Shown: positions 8,874 to 17,820 of the stretch, piece by piece | How the letters are laid out: every line of letters begins with the position of its first letter | How positions within the stretch are numbered: position 1 is the first letter of the stretch | Assembly (NCBI RefSeq): GCF_014696105.1 | Contig: NZ_JACJPO010000011.1 | Location: 81,482 to 145,481, forward strand | DNA from: Microcoleus sp. FACHB-1515 | Lineage (GTDB): Bacteria > Cyanobacteriota > Cyanobacteriia > Elainellales > Elainellaceae | Length of the DNA: 64,000 nt | Direction of reading: 5' to 3' | Notes under the pieces: generated by a model | The model's database searches: none | Seen by the model: the letters and a program-made list of their open reading frames with translations, nothing else | Told to the model about the DNA's origin: nothing | Program-made: the position numbers and the translations under genes

Positions 8874-9261
8874 AGAACCCGACATTCCGCCGCAGATTAA
8901 CATCGTGCCAATGATCGATGTGATCTTTGCGCTGCTCACCTTTTTTATTTTGTCCACGCTGTTTCTGACTCGATCAGAAGGTTTGCCCGTCAATTTACCC
9001 ACCGCGAACTCGACGCAAACCGAGCCGCAAAGTCAAATTGTGATTACGCTCAATCCGCAAGGTGAGATTTTCATCAATCGTCAGCCCGCTGCGCTGAACG
9101 AACTGGCGGTGCAGGTGCGTACTCTCACTCAAACCAATCCGAATGCCCTTGTGGTGATTAATGCCGATGCCGCCGTTCCGCATGGTCAAGTTGTCGCGGC
9201 GATGGATCAGGTGCGATCGATTCCTGGAGTGCGGCTGGCGATCGCAACTCAACGCCCATAA
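8860..9261 (+). CDS. exbD: ExbD/TolR family biopolymer transport protein
   Basis: ExbD is the partner of ExbB. The 133-residue protein has a short cytoplasmic lead, one membrane span (about residues 20-38, starting NIVPMIDVIFALLTFFI) with the functionally required membrane aspartate in MIDV, and a periplasmic domain ending in the family pattern GQVVAAMDQVRSIPGVRLAIAT. It overlaps exbB by 14 bases. The region after it (9262-9481) is non-coding and probably carries the htrA promoter. Confidence 0.9.
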   Translation: MRLPEEPDIPPQINIVPMIDVIFALLTFFILSTLFLTRSEGLPVNLPTANSTQTEPQSQIVITLNPQGEIFINRQPAALNELAVQVRTLTQTNPNALVVINADAAVPHGQVVAAMDQVRSIPGVRLAIATQRP

Positions 9262-9481
9262 ACTTTGTGAATCGCCTGCTCACACTGCATTTCATTCACG
9301 CGCTTGGCGTAAAGATGTCATTGAATTGTCACACTCGTTTCTTAAACTGAACGTGACGATTTCGGCTGGCGTTTCTGCCATTGGATGCTGCTAGCTTGCG
9401 GTTAACCTAGTACACAATAGAAAAGTGCAATGAACGGCGATCGCCCAGCGGCAGATTCCTTCATCGCGGCCACTCATTGAT

Positions 9482-10762
9482 ATGAAAATGATTTATCGTC
9501 CTCCCAACGATTTCAACCCGGAGCCGTTTGATGACCGTCCGATCGATCGGCGGGGCACAAAAGGCTGGTGGCAACCGCTGGTCTACCTTGGTTTAGGTGT
9601 CGCTGGTGCAACGAGCGTGATTTTGGGCGATCGCTGGCTCCAGTCCAACGCGCTGCCGCCCGAAGCTTATGCTCAGCCTTCCCCTGTGCAGCCGGAAGCC
9701 AAACCGATCGCGGCTCCAACAAGCGGCGGAAGTGCGCGGCTGCTCGCTGCTAGTAATCCAAACTTCATCGCGGCGGCGGCGGAGCGAGTCGGGCCTGCGG
9801 TCGTGCGGATCGATTCATCGCGCACCGTTTCCGCTCGCCTCCCCGACATTTTCAATCGCGGCTTTTTTGGCGAACCCACCAATCCTTCCAGACAACCGCG
9901 CACTCGCGTCGAAGAAGGCACTGGATCAGGCTTCATCATCGACAGCAACGGCTTAATTCTCACCAATGCCCATGTCGTCGATGGAGCCGATCAGGTCACG
10001 GTTGCACTGAAGGACGGACGCACATTTGCCGGAGAAGTGCTGGGCGAAGATTCGGTCACAGATGTAGCTGTCATTCGCATTCAAGCCGCAGATTTGCCGA
10101 AAGTAGCAGTCGGTGATTCGGATGCGCTGCGTCCGGGTGAATGGGCGATCGCGATCGGCAATCCGCTCGGCCTCGACAACACCGTCACAGCGGGAATCAT
10201 CAGCGCTACAGGCCGCACCAGCGACCAAATTGGCGTGGCCGATCGCCGTGTCGGATTCATCCAAACCGATGCTGCGATCAATCCGGGCAACTCTGGTGGC
10301 CCCTTGCTCAACGAGCAAGGTGAAGTAATCGGCATGAACACCGCGATCATCGGCGGCGCACAAGGACTGGGTTTTGCCATTCCGATCGCCACTGCCCAGC
10401 GCATCGCCAACCAACTGATCTCCACAGGTCGCGTTCAGCATCCCTATCTGGGTGTGCAAATGGCGACCTTGACGCCCGAACTGAAAGAACAACTCAACAG
10501 CAAGCCAAACCGCCCAATCGAAGTGCAGGAAGATTCCGGTGTGCTGGTGATCGGTGTTGCGCCCAACTCGCCCGCTGCCCAAGCCGGACTGCAACCGGGA
10601 GACGTGATTCGCAAAGTCGGCGGCCAGCCCGTCATCAAGTCGGAAGATGTGCAGCGAATCGTGGAAGGCACGCAGGTCGGCAGTACCCTTCAAATTGAAA
10701 TTCGGCGCAACGGTCAAACGCAAACGATCGCCGTCAAACCCGGTGCTTTACCTTCCAACTAA
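9482..10762 (+). CDS. HtrA/Deg-type serine protease with PDZ domain
   Basis: This is one of the cyanobacterial Deg proteases (HhoA/HhoB/HtrA group), which act in periplasmic and thylakoid-lumen protein quality control. Of its 426 residues, an N-terminal membrane anchor or signal (WWQPLVYLGLGVAGATSVIL) is followed by a trypsin-like domain with His in TNAHVVDGADQV, Asp in DSVTDVAVIRI and Ser in GNSGGPLLN, then one PDZ domain (about residues 320-420, GVLVIGVAPNSPAAQAGLQPGDVI). Which paralogue it is cannot be fixed from the sequence alone. It is followed by def 12 bases downstream. Confidence 0.92.
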   Translation: MKMIYRPPNDFNPEPFDDRPIDRRGTKGWWQPLVYLGLGVAGATSVILGDRWLQSNALPPEAYAQPSPVQPEAKPIAAPTSGGSARLLAASNPNFIAAAAERVGPAVVRIDSSRTVSARLPDIFNRGFFGEPTNPSRQPRTRVEEGTGSGFIIDSNGLILTNAHVVDGADQVTVALKDGRTFAGEVLGEDSVTDVAVIRIQAADLPKVAVGDSDALRPGEWAIAIGNPLGLDNTVTAGIISATGRTSDQIGVADRRVGFIQTDAAINPGNSGGPLLNEQGEVIGMNTAIIGGAQGLGFAIPIATAQRIANQLISTGRVQHPYLGVQMATLTPELKEQLNSKPNRPIEVQEDSGVLVIGVAPNSPAAQAGLQPGDVIRKVGGQPVIKSEDVQRIVEGTQVGSTLQIEIRRNGQTQTIAVKPGALPSN

Positions 10763-10774
10763 TTGCCGTCCAAA

Positions 10775-11302
10775 ATGACAGAAACGCTTCCAATTATTCA
10801 GCTTGGCAACGCAATTTTGCGGCAGTCGGCAACAGCGATCGATTCCATTTCCGATCCGGCGATCGTGACTTTAATTGAGAGCCTGATGGCAACTTTGCAA
10901 CAGTCGAATGGCGTGGGAATTGCCGCGCCGCAAGTCGCTGTTTCAAAACGCTTATTTATCGTTGCCTCTCGCCCAAATCTGCGCTATCCAAACGCGCCGG
11001 AAATGGAACCGACGCCGATGATTAATCCGCGCTTGGTCAGCCATTCCGATGAAGTGGTAAAAGACTGGGAAGGCTGCCTGAGCATTCCGGGCATTCGCGG
11101 TTTGATTCCGCGCTATCGATCGATCGAGGTTGAATATCTCAACCCAAACGGCCAGCTTCAAAAACAAGAACTGGCCGATTTTGTTGCCCGAATTTTTCAA
11201 CACGAACTCGATCATTTAGACGGATTGGTGTTTCTCGATCGACTCGACAGCGTCCAAGAAATCATCACCGATCAGGAATATCTCAAGCTCATCCAGCGCT
11301 AG
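10775..11302 (+). CDS. def: Peptide deformylase
   Basis: Peptide deformylase removes the N-formyl group from nascent proteins. All three metal and active-site motifs are present in the 175-residue product: GVGIAAPQV, EGCLSIPG (Cys ligand) and QHELDHLDG (two His ligands and the catalytic Glu). ATG 10775 is preferred to the TTG at 10763. It follows the HtrA gene closely and may share its transcript. Its last 4 bases overlap the convergent TauE/SafE gene. Confidence 0.95.
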   Translation: MTETLPIIQLGNAILRQSATAIDSISDPAIVTLIESLMATLQQSNGVGIAAPQVAVSKRLFIVASRPNLRYPNAPEMEPTPMINPRLVSHSDEVVKDWEGCLSIPGIRGLIPRYRSIEVEYLNPNGQLQKQELADFVARIFQHELDHLDGLVFLDRLDSVQEIITDQEYLKLIQR

Positions 11303-11670
11303 CGATACAGCAAATAGCGCAAACCAATCACCAGCAGAAAAATTCCGTACAGCTTTTTCATCAGCGCACTGCTAATAAATGGCTGATTGGCAAAGAGTGC
11401 GCCGAACAAATTCCCGATCAGCAGACCGATCGCAATAAAGATTGCATCGCGAATGCTGAGATTGCCGTTTTTGTAGTAAATCGTTGCGCCCAAAATGCCG
11501 ATCGGCAAAATTTGCGCCGCCAAAGAAGTGCCTGTGGCAAACTTTTGATCCATTCCCATCAGCAGCACCATCGCTGGAACCATAATCGCGCCGCCGCCAA
11601 TTCCAAACATGCCGCCCGCAATGCCTGCGACAAACCCAATCACGAGAAGTTGAACAATGACGTTAGACAT
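11299..11670 (-). CDS. Half-size TauE/SafE family membrane protein
   Basis: Full TauE/SafE anion transporters have about 250 residues with two similar halves. This protein has 123 residues and only one half: the Gly-rich GFVAGIAGGMFGIGGGAIMVPAM motif, ATGTSLAAQILPIG, and about four membrane spans. The frame is intact, with a normal start (ATG 11670) and no decayed second half on either side, so it is probably a functional protein that dimerises rather than a truncation. The substrate is unknown. The gene shares a four-base 3' overlap with def. Confidence 0.75.
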   Translation of the reverse strand: MSNVIVQLLVIGFVAGIAGGMFGIGGGAIMVPAMVLLMGMDQKFATGTSLAAQILPIGILGATIYYKNGNLSIRDAIFIAIGLLIGNLFGALFANQPFISSALMKKLYGIFLLVIGLRYLLYR

Positions 11671-11706
11671 TTGATTTTTATTTGTTGATGCGATCGATCC
11701 TTAGAA

Positions 11707-13464
11707 CTACATCCGCTCTAGAACCGGAATTCCCAATAAGGATAGACCTAATTTGATGGTTTGAGCAGTCAGATGGCAAACAATTAAGCGCGAAGTGCGG
11801 AAAGGTTCTTCTGCTTTCAGAACCGGACAGCGATCGTAAAACTGATTGAATTTTTGACTCAATTCAAACAAATACTGACACAACCGATTTGGCAATAAGT
11901 CTTTTTCGATCTCTGCCAGAACTTCATCAAGCTGAAGTAGATGTTTAGCGATCGCCAATTCGGATTCGTCTTGCAGAGCGATCGGCGCATCCGTTTCAAC
12001 TTGTTCAAGATCAATATTCCCCTTCCGACTGATTCCTTGAATTCGCACATAGGCATACAGCATGTAAGGCGCAGTATTACCCTGCAAGGCCAGCATTTTG
12101 TCATAGCTAAACACATAGCTGCTCGTGCGATTTTGGCTTAAATCTGCATATTTAATCGCGCTAATTCCCACCACTTGAGCATTGTATGAAATGAATTCTT
12201 CAGTTTCCTGACGGTTTTCCTCTTGCAAGCGAGTTTCCAAATCGGTGCGGGCACGATCGATCGCTTCATCGAGCAAGTCTTGTAGCCGGACGGCTTCACC
12301 CGATCGACTCTTCAACTTTTTGCCATCTTCTCCTAACACTGAACCGAGTGGCGTATGCACAAATTCTCGATCGGGCGTGATCCAACCTGCTCGCTTACCA
12401 ACTTGAAAAATTTGGGCGAAATGATTGGTTTGTTCGGCTCCCACCACGTAGATGATGCGATCGGCTTTGTCCACATTGGCGCGATAGCGAATTGCAGCTA
12501 GATCGGTTGTCGCATAGTTGTAGCCGCCATCTGATTTCTGAACAATTAATGGCAACGGATCGCCTTCTTTGTTGGTGAATCCTTCCAGGAAAACGCATTT
12601 TGCGCCTTGATCTTCGACCAGCAATCCTAGCTTGTCGAGTTCTTCAATCACATCAGCTAAGAAGGGATTGTAGAACGATTCGCCGCGATTGATGAAAGGC
12701 AGCAATCCCATCAAGTCGAATAGTTTTTGGTTCGTGCGGTTGGATAGATCGCAAACAATTCTCCAGGCTTTCAAGGTGTTTTCATCGCCTGCTTGCAAAT
12801 CGACAACGGCTTGTCTTGCTGCTTCTTGAAATGCTGGGTCTTCATCAAAGCGCTTTTTTGCCTGACGATAGAAAGTTGCGAGATCGCCCAAATCTAAGCT
12901 TGCTTCAGTCAACGCTTCAGGAAATGCTTCTCTTAAGTAAGCGATCAGCATTCCAAATGGCGTTCCCCAATCGCCAATGTGACTAATTCCGATCACTTCA
13001 TGGCCTAGAAATTGCAAAATTCGAGCGAAACAATCGCCGATGAAGCAAGTTCTTAAATGCCCGACGTGCATTTCTTTGGCGATGTTGGGACTGGGATAAT
13101 CGACGATGATTCGTTGCGGATTTTCGATCGCCCCAACCCCCAATCTCGCATCCGTTTGAATCGCCTTAAGCTGTGCTTCCAGATAGCTAGTTTTTAGCCG
13201 CAAATTGATAAAACCGGGACCTGCAACAGTCGGCGGCTCACAAATTTCGTTGACGTTCAAATGCTGCACAATTTGTTCGGCGATCGCCCTTGGTGCTTGT
13301 CCTAATCTCTTCGCCAAAGACAGCGCAACATTCGCCTGATAGTCACCAAATTTGGGATTACTAGCGGGAACCAAAACCGGATCGACTCCGGCTAAGTCTG
13401 TGCCAAAAGCGGCAATTAAAGCGGTTTCTAGCTGTGCTTTGAGTTGGGCGATCGTAGAATTCAT
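11707..13464 (-). CDS. argS: Arginine--tRNA ligase
   Basis: ArgRS charges tRNA-Arg. The 585-residue protein shows the N-terminal Add-1 domain, the class I HIGH-like signature ([16 protein letters not shown], where the signature reads HVGH), the KMSKS-like loop degraded as in this family ([11 protein letters not shown]), and the DALR anticodon-binding domain at the C terminus ([24 protein letters not shown] onward). ATG 13464 was chosen; an in-frame TTG three codons upstream is less likely. It is a single gene, with nadC further downstream in the same direction of transcription. Confidence 0.97.
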   Translation of the reverse strand: MNSTIAQLKAQLETALIAAFGTDLAGVDPVLVPASNPKFGDYQANVALSLAKRLGQAPRAIAEQIVQHLNVNEICEPPTVAGPGFINLRLKTSYLEAQLKAIQTDARLGVGAIENPQRIIVDYPSPNIAKEMHVGHLRTCFIGDCFARILQFLGHEVIGISHIGDWGTPFGMLIAYLREAFPEALTEASLDLGDLATFYRQAKKRFDEDPAFQEAARQAVVDLQAGDENTLKAWRIVCDLSNRTNQKLFDLMGLLPFINRGESFYNPFLADVIEELDKLGLLVEDQGAKCVFLEGFTNKEGDPLPLIVQKSDGGYNYATTDLAAIRYRANVDKADRIIYVVGAEQTNHFAQIFQVGKRAGWITPDREFVHTPLGSVLGEDGKKLKSRSGEAVRLQDLLDEAIDRARTDLETRLQEENRQETEEFISYNAQVVGISAIKYADLSQNRTSSYVFSYDKMLALQGNTAPYMLYAYVRIQGISRKGNIDLEQVETDAPIALQDESELAIAKHLLQLDEVLAEIEKDLLPNRLCQYLFELSQKFNQFYDRCPVLKAEEPFRTSRLIVCHLTAQTIKLGLSLLGIPVLERM

Positions 13465-13551
13465 ATTCGGCAAATAGAACGGGTACAGCTAGCTCGCTAC
13501 TGCTTTGAACAGCGCTATCTAGTGATTATAGAAGGCTTTCGATCGCAAGCT

Positions 13552-14409
13552 TTACAAAATTTTCATGCTGAGGTCGAGCCAAGTCGATCGCGTAATTGGC
13601 GCACTGCTGGAGATGTAGTCCACGCCCGTTTCCGCCACCGATCGAATCGTTTCCAGCGTAATGTTGCCGGAAGCTTCGATCTTGATGCGATCGCTGGCCG
13701 CCCGAATTTGCTGGACGGCCTGCATCATTCGATCGATTGGCATGTTGTCCAGCATGATGATGTCGGCGCGATGGGCGATCGCTTCCTCGACCTGCGCGAT
13801 CGTTTCGGTTTCCACTTCGACGGTGAGCGGATAGGGAATGCGGGCGCGGACTTGGGCGATCGCCTCGCCAATGCCGCCCGCAGCCGCAATGTGATTGTCC
13901 TTGATCATCACGCCGTCGTCCAAGCCCATACGGTGATTGGTTGCGCCGCCGACCTGCGTGGCGTATTTCTCCAAAATTCGCAGTCCGGGCGTGGTTTTGC
14001 GCGTATCGACCAGTTGTGCAGGCAGATCGGCAATTTGCTCGACGTATTTGTTAATTGTTGTGGCGATGCCGCTCAGTCGCATGGCGAGATTCAGCGCAAC
14101 GCGCTCCCCGGTGAGCAGGGCGGCGAGGGAACCGTTAATTTCCGCAATCACTACGCCGCGATCGCACCACTGCCCTTCTTCCACAAGCGATCGAAATTCT
14201 GTTTGCGAATCGAGCAGGCGAAAGACTCGTGCGGCGATCGGCAGTCCCGCGATGATCCCCGGTTCCTTCACAATCCAGCGAGCCTGTCCGGTTTGATTCG
14301 AGGTCAACAGCGATTGCGTGGTGCGATCGCCGCGTCCAATATCTTCAAGCAGCCAGTCTTGCAGAAGTCGATCGAGCAGTAAAAAAGGAGGCAAAACAGC
14401 AGTTGTCAT
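13552..14409 (-). CDS. nadC: Nicotinate-nucleotide pyrophosphorylase (quinolinate phosphoribosyltransferase)
   Basis: NadC converts quinolinate and PRPP to nicotinate mononucleotide, the last quinolinate-specific step of NAD synthesis. The 285-residue protein contains the PRPP/quinolinate-binding VDTRKTTPGLR, the MIKDNHI motif, and VEVETETIAQ with the acidic residues of the active site. The start is ATG 14409; a GTG one codon earlier is possible. It lies upstream of argS on the same strand, separated by about 87 bases. Confidence 0.96.
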   Translation of the reverse strand: MTTAVLPPFLLLDRLLQDWLLEDIGRGDRTTQSLLTSNQTGQARWIVKEPGIIAGLPIAARVFRLLDSQTEFRSLVEEGQWCDRGVVIAEINGSLAALLTGERVALNLAMRLSGIATTINKYVEQIADLPAQLVDTRKTTPGLRILEKYATQVGGATNHRMGLDDGVMIKDNHIAAAGGIGEAIAQVRARIPYPLTVEVETETIAQVEEAIAHRADIIMLDNMPIDRMMQAVQQIRAASDRIKIEASGNITLETIRSVAETGVDYISSSAPITRSTWLDLSMKIL

Positions 14410-14461
14410 CACTTAATTCTAAAGAGGTTTCTATCACCATTGCCGAAAAGATTGGCAGCGA

Positions 14462-16009
14462 TCAATCAGCTCGGCGGCGATCGAGTCGCCAAAGTCGGGT
14501 TAGCGTTCCGTCTCGATATCTGGGTGTTGCACGAAAGCCATAGACGCGCATCAAGCGATTTCGCAATTGATCAGAGGAATTGAATAGATAGAGCCGCCTG
14601 ACTCGCTTTCCAATGCGAATATCGGCAGGATTTCGAGAAAGCTGAAGTCGGGTGGATGGCTTGAGTTCGTGACTGAAAGAGAGCAGATCGATCGGAACGG
14701 CATCGCTTACAACTAAGGGGCGTCTTTCTCGGTTAATAATGTCAGCAACGGGCGGGAAAAATGAAGTGCGGACGCGACTTTTGTTCCACCAGGTTTCAGC
14801 ATTCATGCTCAGTAAACAGCCCTGTAAACCTGCTGCCAGCAAAGCGATGAGGAGAATTCGCCCGATCGCTTTTTGCCAACCTGTCCAGCGCGTCCCCAAA
14901 ATCGTCAGAAAATAAACAATCGCAATCTGCAAACCGACATAGCAGGGAATTAGATAGCGCACCCGCAGCGATCGCTGTCCGCCCAAAATTAGATCGGGAA
15001 AAGCCAGCGGCAAACTCGTCACGGCAACTAGCAGCAGCACCAGCCAAGCTAGTCGAGAAGAACTGCGCCAGAGGAACAATAGGGCAGCGATCGCAATGCA
15101 AACCAAAATCAAATTAGCCGAACCAAAATCTTGATTGGCAAACACAAGATTGAGATTCAAAAACCAGCGATCGAACACATATGAAAGCGATTGGCGCAGA
15201 TTCAGCGAGGCAGTTGTGCGCTGAATGCGCTCCAGATTCATAAACGCAACGGTCAGCCAGGGCACAAATAAAATGAATCCGGCAATCGTGCTGAAGACAT
15301 AAGCGAGCGCATTCCGACTGCGACCTTTTTCCTGCAAAAAAACGTAAGTGGCCTGCGCGATCGCCACCAAACCAAACAGCAAATGCGAATAGAAACCCAG
15401 CGCGATCGACAGCGTAAAAATAATCCAACTGCGGCGAGTTTGCGTCCGCATTGCCCACAGCAAAGCCGCACAGGAAAACAGCGTCGTCACCGTCCACAAA
15501 CTGTACTGCCGCGCTTCTTGAGCATACAGAATATGCAGCGGCGAAACGGCAAGAAAGGCGAGTGAAACGATGCTGATGGTGCGCGAGGCAAACAGTTCTT
15601 GACAGAGCCAATAGAGCGCAGGAAAGGCGAGAAGACTGATGCAAGCGGATAAGGTGCGAATGGTAGCGATCGAACTGCCAAACGTCAGCACCCACGATCG
15701 CGCCAGGATGAAATACAGCGGCGAATGTTCGGCATTGCCCCGGAAGGCGCGGAACGCATCTGCCCAGGTTCTTTGCGCGTTCGGATGCTGATAGCGCTGC
15801 AAATCTGCCACTGTGACGCGATCGCCCGTGAAGATGTCGCGGACAAATTCGCGCTCGGTAAAGCCGGAAATTCGCAGTGAGGTGTAGGCTTCATCCGCCC
15901 AGTAGACTTTGCGATCGAGATTGACAAAGCGCAAAACGACGCCCGTTGCGATCAGCAGCACGAGCAAACTCGCGATCGCGCCTCGTTGCCATGATTTCCA
16001 GTTGTGCAT
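14462..16009 (-). CDS. GT39-like (ArnT/PMT type) integral membrane glycosyltransferase
   Basis: This 515-residue protein has about ten to twelve predicted membrane spans. After the first span it carries the GT-C loop with acidic residues (VYWADEAYTS) and NAEHSPLYFILARSW, which are features of the GT39/PMT/ArnT group. Such enzymes transfer a sugar from a polyprenyl-phosphate donor to lipid, glycan or protein on the periplasmic side. Donor and acceptor are unknown. It is divergent from the two GT-C-like genes at 16141 and 17799, suggesting a common envelope-glycan role. Confidence 0.75.
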   Translation of the reverse strand: MHNWKSWQRGAIASLLVLLIATGVVLRFVNLDRKVYWADEAYTSLRISGFTEREFVRDIFTGDRVTVADLQRYQHPNAQRTWADAFRAFRGNAEHSPLYFILARSWVLTFGSSIATIRTLSACISLLAFPALYWLCQELFASRTISIVSLAFLAVSPLHILYAQEARQYSLWTVTTLFSCAALLWAMRTQTRRSWIIFTLSIALGFYSHLLFGLVAIAQATYVFLQEKGRSRNALAYVFSTIAGFILFVPWLTVAFMNLERIQRTTASLNLRQSLSYVFDRWFLNLNLVFANQDFGSANLILVCIAIAALLFLWRSSSRLAWLVLLLVAVTSLPLAFPDLILGGQRSLRVRYLIPCYVGLQIAIVYFLTILGTRWTGWQKAIGRILLIALLAAGLQGCLLSMNAETWWNKSRVRTSFFPPVADIINRERRPLVVSDAVPIDLLSFSHELKPSTRLQLSRNPADIRIGKRVRRLYLFNSSDQLRNRLMRVYGFRATPRYRDGTLTRLWRLDRRRAD

Positions 16010-16140
16010 CTCGATTCCTCACGCCGATCGCCCTAAAGTCTACCGGATTCCCCGAAGCAGGAAAAGTCAGCGCTTCACGATTTTCGGCATCCTTCTCGTT
16101 CATGTGAGACACTAAAACTTGCCAATTGTGCCCGATTGCC

Positions 16141-17820
16141 ATGCTGCATTCTGTTTTGATCGATCGCGCCAGCAAAGCGCATCAGTCGTTTTGGTTTTGG
16201 CTAAGTCTGACCTTTGCGGCAGTTTATGCTTGGCTGGGGTCAAGAATTGCGTTTAGCAGTGCGTATGTTGTCCAGGATGATGCAAGACAGCATGTCTTTT
16301 GGATGCGGCGATTTCTCGATTCCGAACTGTTTCCCAATGATTTGATTGCAGACTATTTTCAGTCCACTGCGCCAACAGGATATACGGCAATTTATCAAGC
16401 TGGGGCGGCACTCGGAATCGATCCGTTGCTGTTTAGCAAGATTTTACCTTTCGCGTTAGCTTTAATCGCAACTGCCTACTGTTTTGGTGTTGCTTTGCAA
16501 CTGCTGAATTTGCCGATCGCCGCTTTCGTTTCAACGCTGCTGCTCAATCAAAATTTGTGGCTGCAAGACGATTTGGTTTCCGGCATTGCCAGAGCGTTTG
16601 TTTACCCTTTGTTTCTGGCGTTCTTGTATTATTTACTGAAGCACTCACTGATTCCTTTACTTATCACGATTGCGCTGGAAGGACTCATCTACCCGCAGCT
16701 TGTCTTCATCATGGCGGGAGTGCTATTGCTGCAATTGATTCACTGGGAAAATGGCTTCAAACTGCGACGAGAAAATTTCCGAATGGTGGCGATCGGGCTG
16801 GCGGTTGCGTTTGTGGTGATGCTGCCGTATGCGATCGAATCTTCACCATTTGGCCCGGTTGTCACGGTTGCGGAAGCCAAGACAATGCCGGAATTTCAGG
16901 CACAAGGACGCACCCGCCTATTTGTCCCGAACCCTTGGGAATATTGGCTGACCGAAGAACGCACCGGACTATTTCGCTGGGTGATGCCGCTGTGCATCCT
17001 CTCCTTACCACTGCTCATTCTCATGTGGCGTCAGCCCGATCGATTTCCGCTAATTAAACAGGTCAAGCAAATTGGCATTTTAGGACAGGTGGCGATCGTT
17101 TCGCTCTTCATGTTTCTTGCGGCTCATGCGGTGATGTTCACCCTTTATTTGCCCAGCCGCTACAGTCAAAATACGCTACAGATGATCACCGCTTTATCCG
17201 GTGGAATTGCAGCGATCGTATTGCTAGATGGCCTGTTGCGCTTATTCAAAAATCGTCAGGCGATCGCCCTGCTTGCAACGCTAGCTTTAGCCGGAATTCT
17301 ATTTTTCTCGCCTTATCTGTGGGAATTTCCGAAGCAAACGCGAGTCTTTTCGATCGGTCAATATCCCACTCTTTACGAATTTTTAGCTGCACAGCCAAAA
17401 GATATTATGATCGCCTCAGTTGCCAGAGAAGCGGATAATATTCCGACGTTTGCAAAGCGATCGATCCTCACGAGTCGCGAATATTCAATTCCCTACCACA
17501 CAGGCTATTACGGACAAATTTATCAGCGCACCAATGATTTAATTCGCGCTCAATATTCACCGAATCGTGCGATCGTTCGAGAATTTATTGAGCAATACGG
17601 CATTGATTTCTGGCTGCTCGATCGCCGCTATGCTGCCAGTCCCATTCCTGCCAACAACACAGGTGAAATTCGGATTACGCGCTGGCTATCGCAGTTTCCC
17701 GCAGCGGCAGAAGTGCAAACCGGAAATCCGTTTGTGCGGCGATCGATCAATCGCTGCTCGGTTTGGCAACAAGATGACCTCGTTTTATTGGATGCCCAAT
17801 GCCTGATCGATCGCGAGTAA
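16141..17820 (+). CDS. GT-C-like polytopic membrane protein, paralogue 1
   Basis: This is a 559-residue protein of unknown function with about ten membrane spans and a C-terminal soluble domain (from about residue 410). After the first span it has VVQDDARQHVFWMRRFLDSELFPNDLIADYFQ-type sequence, in which an acidic pair and NDxxxxYF are conserved with the next gene. The topology and the acidic first loop resemble GT-C glycosyltransferases, which is an inference. ATG 16141 was preferred to a TTG five codons upstream. Its last 22 bases overlap the start of its paralogue. Confidence 0.7.
   Translation: MLHSVLIDRASKAHQSFWFWLSLTFAAVYAWLGSRIAFSSAYVVQDDARQHVFWMRRFLDSELFPNDLIADYFQSTAPTGYTAIYQAGAALGIDPLLFSKILPFALALIATAYCFGVALQLLNLPIAAFVSTLLLNQNLWLQDDLVSGIARAFVYPLFLAFLYYLLKHSLIPLLITIALEGLIYPQLVFIMAGVLLLQLIHWENGFKLRRENFRMVAIGLAVAFVVMLPYAIESSPFGPVVTVAEAKTMPEFQAQGRTRLFVPNPWEYWLTEERTGLFRWVMPLCILSLPLLILMWRQPDRFPLIKQVKQIGILGQVAIVSLFMFLAAHAVMFTLYLPSRYSQNTLQMITALSGGIAAIVLLDGLLRLFKNRQAIALLATLALAGILFFSPYLWEFPKQTRVFSIGQYPTLYEFLAAQPKDIMIASVAREADNIPTFAKRSILTSREYSIPYHTGYYGQIYQRTNDLIRAQYSPNRAIVREFIEQYGIDFWLLDRRYAASPIPANNTGEIRITRWLSQFPAAAEVQTGNPFVRRSINRCSVWQQDDLVLLDAQCLIDRE

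Noticed and set aside
13444..14382. 312-codon open frame antisense to nadC
   Set aside because: NadC motifs are clear on the minus strand.
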